The notes below the pieces were generated by a model. The model searched no databases. It was not told where the DNA came from and was given only the letters and a program-made list of their open reading frames with translations. This document shows, one piece after another, positions 51,598-64,000 of a DNA stretch of 64,000 nucleotides. The position numbers and the translations under genes are program-made. The stretch is taken from assembly GCF_033807715.1 (NCBI RefSeq), contig NC_084607.1:12270441-12334440 (forward strand). Direction: 5' to 3'. How positions within the stretch are numbered: position 1 is the stretch's first letter; each line of letters opens with the position of its first letter. The stretch is from Cololabis saira. Taxonomy: Eukaryota > Chordata > Actinopteri > Beloniformes > Belonidae.

Positions 51598-53555
51598 CTG
51601 AGGAATTTGCATTAAAACTACAGTATAAACTAGTTGAGACGTTTTCCTTTATAACTTGAGATGTAGCATTCGACTTTACACTATTTCACTGTCTTTTTCA
51701 GCGTGATGGAATATCCCCTGGTTTGAGAGACATATCTGGTGCTGGGAAGCTTTTAGAAATCCTTTCCACTGAGACCACTCTTTGCAAGGCTGTCCTGTTT
51801 CCCCTCTGCTACCCTGCCTTTTTGGTAGTAGGAATCATCCTCTACTATTCTCCAGTGACTTCTCTCTTTTCCGTCACCCACATTGATGCCACGGCTCTGG
51901 CCTGCAAACCACAAGTGGTGTGAAAGCTGGGAACACTTTCACTGTGGGTCTGGGTCAGGGTGACTCACTGGGTGCCAGGGACCCGGCTTGTGCTCTTGGA
52001 GACTGTTTAACATTATAAAGGCATTCAGACAGAGAAGAGTCTTGAAATATTAATCAAGTTAGAATTAACAAAGCTGTCAATCAACCCAGCAACAGTACGT
52101 TGTCCTTGTGCCCCAACTCAGCGTGCTTCAGTGTCACTGCTGTCATGTGTAAAGTGAAGCAAAGACATAAATGTCATTTTTCTCCACAACACATTTACAA
52201 AAAGGACACTGAAAGAAAAGATAATGCACACTATACTGTTAGACCACAAGTAAGAAAAATGCTTATATAACGCCAAAAGTCAGGCTGACATGGAAAATTT
52301 ATAAAAAAATATCAATTCTTCCATTCACTTTCACTTGTTAATTGTCTGCTTCAATTCTTTTGTTTATATCTTTTGCTTTTATATATCAATTCTGGGATTT
52401 CAGGCCCTTAAGATCGTTTAAATATAGTTGGGACAGTTTTAACTTCTTTGTAATATTGCCATTTCTTAAAAGATGTTCTGACATTGATGATACCAAGAAA
52501 TGAGACACCTCAGTTGTTATTTTTCTCCCTTTTATCCCACAGACACATGCAGGAAGATATGCAACAGTGTTGGGTTATTTTCCATACATTCTCTTTTGGG
52601 AACAGATCAGAAATGCAGACAAGTCAGTCCAGTACGTGTGTTCTCTGTACTCGGTCATGTCTTTGGCAAGCGTACAGAATGTGGTTTTGCACACATACAT
52701 GTACTTTTCTGCATTAATGTTTCCGTCACAGAAGAGTAAATGCCTTTTGCCAAGGGTAATAACACAACCCCACGCCATTACATACCCTGGTCTTGGATTT
52801 TCTTTCTATCAAATGTTTCCCCCCAAAAGAGAAAAATTGTATACATGCATACATGCATACATCTCTGGAAATCTATTTTGATTTGAGCAAAATACAATTT
52901 TTTTCTCTGCGATGGTCCACCCAGGATGCCTATGAGCCTAGAGACATTGGTTCCACCCCTCGACAAGGTTAGCATAAGGCTTCTTTTCTGCACAGTAAAC
53001 TTTTAAATGGCTTTTAACGATTTAGCTCCATATCACAGTGCTCAAAGTAATACTTTGCCCATGTGGTTATATCAGGTTTTAATGAATAACGTTTCTTGAT
53101 GCGGTAACATCTGAGGGACTGGAGATCACAGGACCTGCCGTTTAGGCGCTGAAATTCCCTCAGATTCCTTGGGAAAATTATTTATGCACCACAGAAGTAT
53201 CTTTCTTCAAGGAGCATTGCTTTTAAACAGTGAAAATATTTTTCTTGCACATTTGTTGACAAAGTGGAGATGCTATGCTTCTCTTTCCTGGTTTTGTGCC
53301 AAATCCTTACAATCACCTGTCATCACCTGTTTTAGACAACATCACTGTTTCACCAATATTTTTATTTTTCTAGAACTAAATTGCTTTACATTTTTTTTTT
53401 TTTAAATGGGTTTTAGACCAGCAGTGTAAAAATGGATGTACAGAATATTAAGAGATCAAATGAATGATGCCAAAAAAAAAAGAAAATATATTGATGAAAT
53501 GTCTTGGGTTCATGCTGTCCGCAAAGAAATAAACTTCAAAGTAGATGCAAAAATC

Positions 53556-53558
<3 letters not shown>

Positions 53559-53653
<95 letters not shown>
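53559..53653. repeat. Compound (GT)39-G17 microsatellite
   Basis: Seventy-eight bases of pure GT are followed at once by 17 G. GT runs of this length can adopt Z-DNA. Frames through it on either strand are artefacts. Confidence 0.96.
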
Positions 53654-55089
53654 TCTGCATTGCCCCATTTTCTTCTGGTTCGGGGTTGTACAGCACTCCC
53701 TACACGTGCAGGCATACAAATCACAACAGCCTAGTTTCAGTTACACAGCCTTCTGGTCTCAAGCACAGTTCAACAACCTCACACATCGTAATTTGCTGAC
53801 GCTTACATAGCCATGGCTGTGTAGTCTGCTCTGAGGCAGCTTCACCAGCACAGAGGTGCAGTGTGATTCATGGCATTTACTCCTCCCAGCTCCCATGGAA
53901 CCAGATCTCTTTTGTAATGACATCACAGTCAGGGCCCTGATTGGTCACCAGATGGCTGCCCTGATTGGATTCTGGCCCAAAGTGTGCAGAGTGAATCACT
54001 GGCTCAGTGCTACTCTGGATAGTGAGCTAGCCCACCTGCAACGTGCCGCAAACACTCAAAACACACAGACTTGGACTTACAGTTGCAAGCAAAAATAGAC
54101 TCATAGAGCAGATTTCAATAACAATCAATTAAACATGTCCATAAAGATTAGTCACTTAACCAATAAATACACCTTCCTCATCTCAATCCGTCTTTACCTT
54201 TTATATGTCTTGTCAATTGATTTTAAAGCACCTCTTTTTGAAGATTATGGCTCTTTAAAATCTAAGTGCCCTTGTTTAACTTATCTTAAATGACTCTCTC
54301 TCTCTTTGCTTCGTGGGTTAGGCCCCATATCAAGATTTCTGAGCACTGTCCTGGGAGACATAAAGTGTGTGTGAAGGCAAGGGCATTCAGAGAGATAGAG
54401 AGAGGGGAAGCGGTTGCATGCCATGTGTCCATCTCTAAGTGTATCAGGGCTTTTATGAATGTATCTGCTTTCACTCATTGTCTTTATTCAGCTATGTGAA
54501 GCAATCAGCAACCTTTAAGTGCAGGTATTCTCTTTTAAATACTGTACAAATGCACATTAGCTTCTACTTGAACTTTGAGAGGCAATCCTGAAGCCTCTCT
54601 GATTGAGACATGAAACCAGAGCTCTCCTCTATTCCCTCCCCTCCTGTATTCCCAAAGGGATGCCTGCAGTGTGCTTCTTTAAAGATACCCCTGGCACACA
54701 CATACGCTCCAAACACAGTTCCCCGAGGACAGCTGTGGGCATTCTGTAGTGTCCAAACATACAACAAGACCTCCATTTCCCCTTCTTGTGAGTCACACAC
54801 CTGGGCAATACTTTTTGAACAGTGACACGTACTGTAGTCCAGCCCTTGCAAAAATCTTCATCAGAATTTCTGCTCTACTTTCAATCTTTTTTAGCTTTCT
54901 TTATGCACTTCTCTGTTGTATTGGCAGAGTGATCAAACGCTTGCATATGCAGCTTTTTCAATCCCCCCCAGCAGTGAGGGAGAGAGAAGCAGAACCCATC
55001 CTGTAAGCTCATGGAAACAGTAGCACAGAATTTGGCAGTTGGACAGATTCCCCGCTGCACCTGTGCCTGTTCAGGCAGATCAGTATGTT

Positions 55090-55128
55090 GTTGTCCCTGG
55101 GGTAGCCTCTCGCTACTCCAGGGACAAC
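55090..55128. other. Strong hairpin, 16-bp stem and 7-nt loop
   Basis: GTTGTCCCTGGGGTAG at 55090-55105 is complementary to CTACTCCAGGGACAAC at 55113-55128, except for one position that would be a G-U wobble in plus-strand RNA. It is too short to be a canonical miRNA precursor on its own. Function unknown. Confidence 0.75.
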
Positions 55129-55430
55129 GAGAGAGGGTGGGAGGATAGACCGAGGATCAAAGAAGAAGACTTGGACACCACTCTCCACCCTCTAAGCCAT
55201 AGCATTTCAGGTTGACTGGACCTAATGTCTTTTCTGTGACACTAACAGAGAGCTATATGCTGCCTTGGAGCTAGTTCCACACAGAAACATGAACACATCA
55301 TGCATCTGGTCTCCTCCTTTTCTAAGGAATATAGGATTGTGTCAAATGAAGGCTGTGTATCTGGGGACGCTGGTAAATAGGGTATTTGACTTGAAATATT
55401 TGTATAATCGAATAAAAAGATAACTACCAG

Positions 55431-56060
55431 TAGGGCTGGGCGATATGGACCAAAAGTCATATCTCGATATTTTCTAGCTAAATGGCGATACTCGATATTT
55501 TTTTCTGTGCCTTAATTGGGGTTTCCCCCAAAGCATTATAGCATAGCATCTCTGTTAGCTTCATTTTTTTCTGAGGCAAACCCTTAAAAAAACAGTCAGT
55601 TTTAATACAAAGCCTCGTGCCAAATGTCACACAGGTTCCTTTATTAACGGTCTGCACAATATCAAAATGTATAAAACAAATGAAATAAAAATAAACTGCC
55701 TGCATATATAGAATAAAAATGCTTCTTGAATAAAATAAAACAAATATCCCTTTCCTGCATAACAATTAAATTAAAAAACACTGTGCAATTAATACAATGT
55801 AGACAGTAACAGGCAGACCTTTCCACTGAGGTTGACAATTGTGCAAATAACAAAACATTTGTGCAAATCTCAAATAAAACATTCAAGTCAATTTGTCACA
55901 AAATAAGCTATATCAAAATCATTAAAAAAAAAATGTAAAAACAAAAAAAAAATGTAATTTTTTTTTTTTTTAAATCGATATAAACGATATTGTCTCGTAC
56001 CATATCGTGTTTGAAAATATATCGATATATATTAAAATCTCGATATATCGCCCAGCCCTA
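55431..56060. mobile_element. hAT-like MITE (family D), 630 bp
   Basis: The ends are TAGGGCTGGGCGATAT and the inverse ATATCGCCCAGCCCTA, a perfect 16-bp terminal inverted repeat. Subterminal CGATAT motifs lie on both sides and the interior is AT-rich. An 8-bp target duplication is not clean: ACCAGTAG on the left resembles ACCGGTAG on the right at 7 of 8 bases only if the border is shifted. No transposase. Confidence 0.85.
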
Positions 56061-59000
56061 ACCGGTAGTATCAACAATAGTACCTCTACTAACGTAATAA
56101 TATGTTTCAGTGCTTGTGGAGGAGGCTTCAGCCTTGCATGACACACTTTCTTCAATGATGTCATTACAACATAACAAGCTTCAAAATTTAGAGAAATGTT
56201 CCCTCCCGGTGCTGAACACTCCGCTACCCCTCCCCTCAGGTATTTAAGTATGCTGTTGATCATACCTGTTCCTCCTTCATCCTCAGACGTGGCAGTCACG
56301 ATGAAGGGAATAGTGCTGAATGTGTTATCTGCTTAGGAGCTGTGACGCTGTGTCTCTATAGCAACACTCCACCCGCCGTTACACTCGTTCTCTTGTCTTT
56401 TATTCCAGTGTATAGTCTACGAAGCAGTCTAGGTCCCAGTACAAGGGTCAGCAGCATGAGTGAAATGTGGGAATTAAGCCAGAAAAAGAGGACCGGCTCA
56501 ACGCTCCCATGTCAGTGAGAAGTTTATCATTTCCTGTCATTATCTCCTTAGCTGAATTGAGAGTTTGATGATCATCGTGTGCTCTTCAATATTCATTTTA
56601 AAAGCAGATTCATTCAAAAAGCAAGATTTAATTAATTAATCCGTTTTCCTATGACCAAGAGCTGTCTTTACTTCATTATGCCCAAATCAGACACTCAGGG
56701 ACAATTGTTTGTGCTCATGCTTCCTCTTGAATAAATAAACAAAAGGGCCTATTGTGAGATAGCATCATTCATTCCCTACAGGTGCATGTCGAGAAGCGGT
56801 TGTTTTGATCAATGCGACAAAATATTGATTGCTTACTGATGATCAACATCGCTGTCTTGTCTGCGTCATTATTGCAACAAGTGGGATTAATGAGCCCTGC
56901 TGTTTCCATCAACATGGCCTACATACTTGTACTCCCTCACACCTTTAAACGTTGCACTTACACAAGTTAGAGAAGTTACAAGGCCTAATGCCTTATTTAC
57001 TTGTAAGATTATACCATATGAAAGAATAAAAGAACATTTCTGCATATGCATGCGTAAGATTACACAAATGGTGGTAATTTTGGTGGGGAGTTTGCGGAGG
57101 AACGATAAACCTGATCTCAGCCCACATTGGGAGAAATGGAGAGGAGCAGATGGAGAGGCAAGATGAGAGGCAAGGTTAGAAAATATACACTAGCCACATC
57201 ACTCTATTCTTTCTTCCCTCGGGCTCTGGGGGCTTTGCAAGGGAGAAAGGGAAGGAAAAGTGGAAGTGAATGAGACTCAGAGATGAGAGTCTGGCCAATC
57301 TCTGAGGCTACAGGGGGCTGAGAGGACGTGTGGGTGAAGTTGGGCACAGGCAATAACGACACCAACTTTCCTTTCATATCCTTGTAACTCTGCAACAGCA
57401 TGGAAAGAGACATACTGAAGATGTAAAACAGGCCTTAATGAAGACAGGAGGATAAAAGACAGGAGAGGCAACAACACAGAGCCTGATGGGAAAAGACAAG
57501 AAAGAAGACCGGAAGGGTGTGCATAAAAGTGTTGTAATTTGCCTAACGAAAGAACAGAGTGACGGATAGTAGAAAAATAGTATGTTGTTGGAGGAGGAAA
57601 TGATGGGCTAGGGAGCATGGTGGTGCACATGGTGGTTCACAGATGAAAAATGAAAAAAATGAATAACATAAACAAAGTCTACAAATGGAAAATGGGAGGT
57701 GAAGAAAAATGCATTGGAAAGCAAAGTAGGAAAGTGGAGCTGATGAAGATAGAGGAAGGCCTGGGTGGGGAAAGTGGTCTTTAATCAAAATGTTTTTCAA
57801 TTAATTTTACAATTAAGGCGCTGCTCATTAGCTTTGGCACACACGAGAGATGGCATTGCTGTGTTACGCGTGTCATTAATATAATGATGATAGATTGGTC
57901 CCCCTATGGGACTGCCTCTGCTCCGTGACAGCTGGGCTCTCCAAACAACATCACCTGACAAGCGTGACTTCACCTAACCTCACTCAATATGGCTGCCAGC
58001 AGTGCAGGGGACACAGCTACTACATAACAGCCACTGTACACTTGGCTCTGCCAGGAAGGGCAATGACATAGACAGAAGCTGGTCCCTTTTCTTCTCCTTC
58101 ACTTAGTTCATCACCCAAACAAGGACAACGGAGCCAAAAATAAAACAGTAAAAGGGAATAAAGTCCCCCCACCCACGATTTAACAACAACTGGCCAGGGT
58201 GCGCATGTGTTATAGTATTGTACTGTCTCACAGACCATCAATTACCTGAGAATCAGAGCACATTCACACACATTCACATGCCACACACTCTGCTGGAGCC
58301 TCGCTCTCTTATACACTGTTGTCATGGAAACCCCATTAAGGGAGGACAGTCAGGCAACAACTCTGGTGAAATCAGCCTGTCTCTACTTTACCTCTCTCTC
58401 GCGCGCGCTCTCTCTCTCTGGCTTGTCCTTTCACACATGTACACACACCTTCCTTTTCTTATACTGCCAGCCATTTCTATTTGTCTCCCACCATTACTCT
58501 CTCTCTCTTCCTCACCCATTGTCCTTCTCCACTTCTCCTTGCATCACCCTTGGCGCACCTTTCTGCCCGTCTCTCTCCATTACTATGCTACCTTTTCATC
58601 TCCTCACCTCCCGCCTCCCACTTCTCATGTGAATGTAAATATGTCATCTTACCTCTCCAACACTCATTGTGTTTATATCTGATTTTTGCGTGGTCGTCAT
58701 CCGCACAGTCTTTTATTCTCTCTATCTCTCTCTCTCACCCATCAAATCTTAGAGAAACCGAATAAATTTGTGATTGAGACAGCACCTTTTCTCCTTGTGC
58801 CCCCTCCAATTAAAGGGGAGATTTACAGGAGAGCCAGTCAGAGGGCACCCTTGGAGGACAGCTTTAATAAGGACTCTGTGCCGCACTGCTCTCTTTTCCA
58901 TGCTCTCTTGCCTTCTCTTTTAGGAAGATGGCTTGTCATTTTAGCAGTTTTTGCGGACAGCAGATAGGAGAAACAGGTCACATGATAACCTTTCCTTAAC

Positions 59001-60012
59001 AGGAGAATTAAACAACGTCCAAGTTATTAAAGCAAGCCGACCAACAATGATCAATGTCAATTTGCAGAAGTGCCAAAACAGTTCAAATAATCACATTAAA
59101 GTCATCACGCAAACTTAACTGCAAAGCCACATGTTGTTCGAGCTCATGCCGTGAGATTCGGCTGCCACATTAGTTCCAGCAGCCACCCCATTCATCTTGT
59201 AGTTTACTGAATGTTATTGTTACCACCGCAAAAGCTACACAACTACATTATATTGATGGCAAGCCTTAACAGATAACGGCTTGTTGTTTAGAGTCCACCC
59301 CAACTCAGATCACACTGCCACAGAAACACTACTTTTCTGCTATGTTTTTGCACTTACTGCTAGTTCCTGTCCCTGTGGGCCACTTGTTTGTCACAAGTCA
59401 CATTATCAGGCCATAACCTTCACCCATCATGATCTACTCCAGACCACTTCATGAGCTAGATAGAACAGTATGGTGGGCAGCACACACAGGGTTTCCCCCA
59501 GGGAAATAATCTGGAGCTAGAACGAAGGCATACAGGGGGCCGTTCAGCAGGTTCCTGGGCGACCAAGACAGCTGCACGATGAGGAGAAGAACTTCAAAAA
59601 GGGATCGAGGTGGAGAGAAAATGAGAATCTGAAACACCCCAAGGATAGACAGTAAAGGACATGGATGTGCCTCAGTGACAATGTAGGGATGCCATTCGTT
59701 AAAAGGAGGGAGAAAGAGTGAGCTAGAGAGAGAGGAATAAGTAGCTGGTAGGATGAAAGGGGATGAAAGTGAAGGTGAAGGGAGGGGCAAGAATTAGAGG
59801 AACACAGGGATACCAGCTGCTGCTCCACATGCATGTTTATCCAGACTGTGACTTCCTGGGGGAGACATTAGGAAAAACTTCACTTCTGGAAGTTGATTCT
59901 GAAATCGTCGGATGGGGTTGGATCTTTGAGAGTTCAGACAAGTCCAGACTATTTATGATCATAATAGTCCTTGCCAACCTTACAGTCCAATGATGAGCCT
60001 GTGACTAAATGC
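56061..60012. other. Upstream intron/5' flank, no gene seen
   Basis: It includes a CT-rich block at about 58385-58440 and pyrimidine-rich sequence to about 58740. The segment 58960-59440 is free of repeats and looks like unique DNA. No exon recognised. Confidence 0.4.
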
Positions 60013-61042
60013 TAGGGGTGTAACGATACACTAATCTCACGATACGGTACGATATACGATATTGAGGTCACGATAACGATACGATATTATAGCAGTATCT
60101 TTTTAACAACCTTGAATGAGGAACATATGACTGGAAAAAATTGTCTTTTATTTGAAAGACACAAAATACAAAACAATGCTGTGTGTTTGCCCTATTGTTA
60201 CAGTTTGTAATGCTTTATAACTGTTTAAGGTTTAAAGAGAAAGCCAGGCCAACCATTTTCCACAAACTGAACTAAAAGTAAATGTCAGGTTTGCATTATG
60301 CATCTTCAGTTTCATAAAAGTAAAAATATTTTGCCACAAACTGAATAGTTTCTCTCATGTATGATTTGACTTTTTTCTTTTTCTAATTTAACAACTACAA
60401 TTAAATAAATAAATAAAAGTAAATAAATACATACAATTTTACGTCATAAAAAAGATTGATTCATGCTCACCTTATAAGTGTAAGAGGAGATTTATTTTTG
60501 TTAAGAAGTTTATTTTGGTAATCCAGGGTTCATTATTTTATAAATATATTCTTTATATTGTGATGTAAATCAGGGACTATAATGACACTAGTCAGTTCGT
60601 CTGTCGTTGTTAGTATGTTTTAGATTGGGCGGAGTGATACAGCACTAGGTGCTGTGTTGATGTTCTAAAATCCTACGCTGTTGAGCGGACATTAAAGTAC
60701 ACTGGAACTCAGCAGAAGTTGTCCCCGTGTTTATCCTACTCACGACCCCAAAAAGGTTTAATTTAATAAGGTAAGGCTTAACTCTACACCAGCCTTACAT
60801 TAGTAAAAGTTCAGAGCTCAAAACGGGACCGGAAAACGGGACTAGTTTCTTCTGAGCGGAGTAAGATTTTGGTCCATGGGTCGAGATGCGGTCGCGGCCG
60901 CGGTCGGATACGCGTTACTAGTCAACACAATAGATTAATATTAATAACCCAATATCGCGATACACTTTGTCACCACCACGACACGTATTGTGACGTTTTT
61001 GTATCGCAAAATTTCGTGGCACGATATATTGTTACACCCCTA
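60013..61042. mobile_element. hAT-like MITE (family E), about 1.03 kb
   Basis: The left end TAGGGGTGTAACGATACA is matched by the inverse TATTGTTACACCCCTA at the right. Subterminal regions repeat ACGATA on the left and TATCG/CACGACA-type motifs on the right. A CpG-rich patch including GCGGTCGCGGCCGCGGTCGG lies near 60889-60908. No exact target duplication was found, so the insertion may be old. No transposase is encoded. Confidence 0.82.
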
Positions 61043-62671
61043 GTGCCTTTGCATGCAAACTATTTGGCTTTTCTTTAGCTTTGGTTGGTTTCAATGTAAA
61101 GCAGCAAAGCCCACTGGTTGCCTTTGCTCAGATCTACGTGGAGAGGAGGGCTGGCCGTGTGTAGAGGGATGGAGGAAAAAGAGAAAAAAAGGGTTCACAT
61201 TTAGCTCCATACATATCAGTTGGGACGCCACTGAGTAGTCAAAAGCGCTGCTTAATACTTACAGTAGATACTGTTAATATGCAGAGAGCAGTTGACTCGG
61301 GGCACGGATATGGTGACAGGCCAAGAGCAGCTACAACATCCGAATTGCCTCTCAAAATGGAGGGGGAGCAGAGAGCTCTGCGTTGCAGTGTGGCTGTTAT
61401 GAATATTTGAAGTAGCCATATCACTAGGCTCCTGGTTGTTGCTTGAGGGGGAAACATGGGTGCGGGCATAGAGTGGTTGGCAGTACAGAGAGGCCGAATT
61501 GGAGGGGGGTGGTGGACAGTGGCAGAGGCAGCAGCCGATCCTGAGGCTGCCAGCAGGCAGCTCAGTGAATGAAAGCAGGGCAGGTCATGTGTGGGTGGGG
61601 AGGCGGGACTCTCCTGCTGCTGAGACAGATGCCATGGTTGTTAGGCTTAATTTCTTCTGCCAAGCACCACCCAGCACCAGCCAAAAACAAACTCAAATGC
61701 TTGTGGCCAGTGTGTGTATATACGTGTGTGTCAGAAGAGAGAGAAGGGGCACTGTGTGATTCGGTATCAGGCTCTAACAGGAGCACACCCAAGCAGAGCA
61801 GTAATCGTTTACTGTTCAATTCCAACCACCTTCCTCTTCTGTTCCCTCAGTCGCTTTCTTCGTCCTATCTCTTTTTCTCACCATCAATCTTCCTGACTCT
61901 TTCTACTCTGTGTCTCTCTCTCCATCTGTACTCCATCTTTCCCTCTGCAGCAAAGCTGGCTCCCACTGCAGTGAAGGAAGAAAAAAAGCAGACAGGATGA
62001 GGGGCACAGAGGGGAAGAGAGAAAGAGAAGTGAGAGATAAAGAAAGAGCAGTGTGGTATTTGGCTCAGTGTTGCATTATTGGCTCTGGATGATCAGATCT
62101 GAGCAGATTACAGGAATACAATACTCACAAATCACTGGTTTGCCTCTTGAGCCTCAGACTCTGTCACCCTAATGCATGCACAACTTACACGAATGCTGAT
62201 GTTCACACAACGATGTTTTGAGCTGACACCCACACCTGTAGCCTAGTCATCCTGTAATCACTGAATTTAAAACTCAAACCTAAATTCACTCAAAACTTGA
62301 GGATTGACACATTATTGTTACTTCTTGACCAATAATTTGTCAAAAAACGATGGCAACAAAATAAACAGATTCTGGAAACTGAATTCATTCAAGTTTGCTT
62401 CAGTAGTGTAAACTAAAGTGATTCTTTGTGCAAGCGCCTGCTCTCCTTCCCCAGCTTTCTTCAGCCCACCCGGGTTGAACCATGCTGGGGTGTGGTCACG
62501 GCTTGTGCCAAAGCCAATGAGAAATGTTTAGCAAATTTCCTTGCACATTAATTTTAGTATCAATCATCCACGTGTTAATGGGGGAGGGCATTGAGGGGGC
62601 GGGAAAGTTCCAAAAAAAACAAACTAAACTAATCATACGCCACCAATGGCAGCCATGGAGCAAAAATGCTA

Positions 62672-62673
<2 letters not shown>

Positions 62674-62706
<33 letters not shown>
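62674..62706. repeat. (CA)n microsatellite
   Basis: About 16 uninterrupted CA units. Confidence 0.95.
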
Positions 62707-62709
<3 letters not shown>

Positions 62710-63177
62710 CACAAACTTCACAACTCCCAAGGACAAACCCATCATACATACACATCTATACCGCACATGACTAATTCAAAACATCACCAAGGCTTTCAAA
62801 CCCTGCGACACTTTCACACATACCCTCGAGCACAGACACAAACACACACACACACAATCACCACATTCATTTCGTCTGCGGCACAGCAGGTCTTTGGAAG
62901 CTGATCCATAAGCATTGATTCACACTTCAACAGCACTTATTCATTTATCTATTTACTCATTCATTCGCTTATACAATTTATGTCAGAGAAGTCCGGCTGC
63001 TGTGGCAGAAGTCCGGTCATTGGTTGACTTGTGCAGAGGCCTTTCATTCTTATTTGTTTTCTACTTATTGGACACTTTATGTATTCTAGTGTTTATGGGA
63101 TATTTTGAAGATGCTGTGTTTCCAAAGAGACTGGAAAGAAGCTTACATCCAATATAGATACTGGACTGAAATATTGG

Positions 63178-63208
63178 CATCTTACAGTCTTAGTGTAACT
63201 GTAAGATG
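63178..63208. other. Perfect 11-bp stem hairpin
   Basis: CATCTTACAGT and ACTGTAAGATG are exact inverse copies separated by 9 bases. Function unknown. Confidence 0.7.
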
Positions 63209-64000
63209 TCTATGTCAGGCTTTTTTTTTTTTTTTAAATACAACAGATAAAAACATGCAATATACTGGCATTACATCAGTTTGGAAAATAAAATAAAGCA
63301 ATTTTATATGCATATCACATAATAAATTTGACAAGTCATTATTGTACGACAGTACACCAGTGATCTCCAGAAACACTGATCAGTTAAAAACACTACAAAA
63401 GCCAGGACAACAACAGTGAAAATTAAATTCCATTTAAGGCTAATTACAACTGTACATTTCCATCCTTTGCTGAGTTTCACTGTAGTTGTGGCAGTCAAGT
63501 AATTCTGTCTCAACTGCTTTATTGTGGGAACTGATGGCGAAACACGATACAGCATAAATTATTGAGCTTGATCACCAAGAGAAAGACCCTGAAGGAGACC
63601 CAACACAGTCAAACTTGAATGACGAAGCCAGGGACAGTAGACAAAGCAACAAGACGGTGAGACAGACAAGCGAGCAGCAAGGAGTAATTGCCTGTTAGAG
63701 AAAGGTCAGCGGTGAACAATGTGTGTGTATTTATGCCATGCAAATTATCCTCACATTTCCTGGGCAGCGTGGATTTGCAGCGACCATTGAGGGGAGGCAG
63801 AGTGGGGATCCGTGAGTGAGAGGGAAATGAGTGTACAGACTATACAGGACAGGAAACAACCCCATCACAAATGTCTCTCCCGCCACTACTGATTGATTGA
63901 TTGATATGTTTATTTGTAGAAGTTAGTTGTCGATACAAAGTTTTTTGCATGTAGATCAAGCAAGGACCAAAAGGTATAGACTGAAGCCAAAGCTTATTTT

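Larger units (their letters stand above)
51606..55430. other. Upstream intron/5' flank, no gene seen
   Basis: It holds a GT/G compound microsatellite at 53559-53653 and a hairpin at 55090-55128. No coding exon was recognised. Confidence 0.4.
61043..64000. other. Upstream intron/5' flank, no gene seen
   Basis: A CA microsatellite lies at 62674-62706 and a short (TGAT)n tract at about 63889-63905. The TGAT-type tract followed by ATGTTTATTTGTAG may be the 3' tail of a LINE running out of the window, but too little is visible to call it. No exon recognised. Confidence 0.4.

Noticed and set aside
53436..53810. Open frames through the GT microsatellite, also at 33880-34475 and 44559-45008
   Set aside because: The bulk of each translation is CVCV or HTHT dipeptide repeat.

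Overview
The window is vertebrate genomic DNA, most likely from a teleost fish. Support for this: long GT..AG introns, dense CA/GT and tetranucleotide microsatellites, many short non-autonomous DNA transposons with 8-bp or TA target-site duplications, a decayed LINE 3' fragment of a kind familiar from fish genomes, and no prokaryote-like gene packing. Almost all of it is non-coding.

The only protein-coding gene I can support is the 5' part of a latrophilin (adhesion GPCR subfamily L) on the minus strand, best matched to latrophilin-1 (adgrl1; the a or b paralogue cannot be told). Three exons join in frame with canonical splice sites. The first (34697-34879) carries the end of the 5'UTR and the signal peptide. 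The second (16583-16796) and third (15261-15370) encode the rhamnose-binding/SUEL-type lectin domain with all its hallmarks: eight cysteines, an ANYGR motif and a [11 protein letters not shown] motif. The introns are about 17.9 kb (16797-34696) and 1.2 kb (15371-16582). The intron downstream of the lectin domain (15260 down to 1) and the one upstream of the start-codon exon (34880 to 64000) both run off the window. The olfactomedin, hormone-receptor, GAIN and seven-transmembrane exons must lie beyond position 1, and the promoter and first untranslated exon(s) are probably beyond 64000.

The rest is intron or upstream sequence colonised by mobile DNA. The main signal is one hAT-like MITE family (here family A) in five copies (13963-14665, 23491-24110, 25818-26668, 44958-45550 inverted, 48871-49840). 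Each has a perfect 8-bp target-site duplication and carries a (GGAA)n tract followed by a (GAAA)n tract. Other elements are related-looking MITEs at 5959-6701, 50807-51597, 55431-56060 and 60013-61042; a MITE with an internal foldback at 33043-33804; two TA-flanked elements at 11271-11742 and 17358-17830; a TA-flanked foldback at 28993-29359; a degraded MITE near 21769-22406; a probable terminal-inverted-repeat element at 41346-41786; and a LINE reverse-transcriptase fragment at 29640-30303. Simple repeats and a few strong hairpins, including a perfect palindrome with 34-bp arms at 41262-41330, fill out the picture.

I see no tRNA, rRNA, CRISPR array, prokaryotic operon or viral genome. No new enzymatic system is visible. 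The least ordinary item is the transposon family that spreads preformed tetranucleotide microsatellites.
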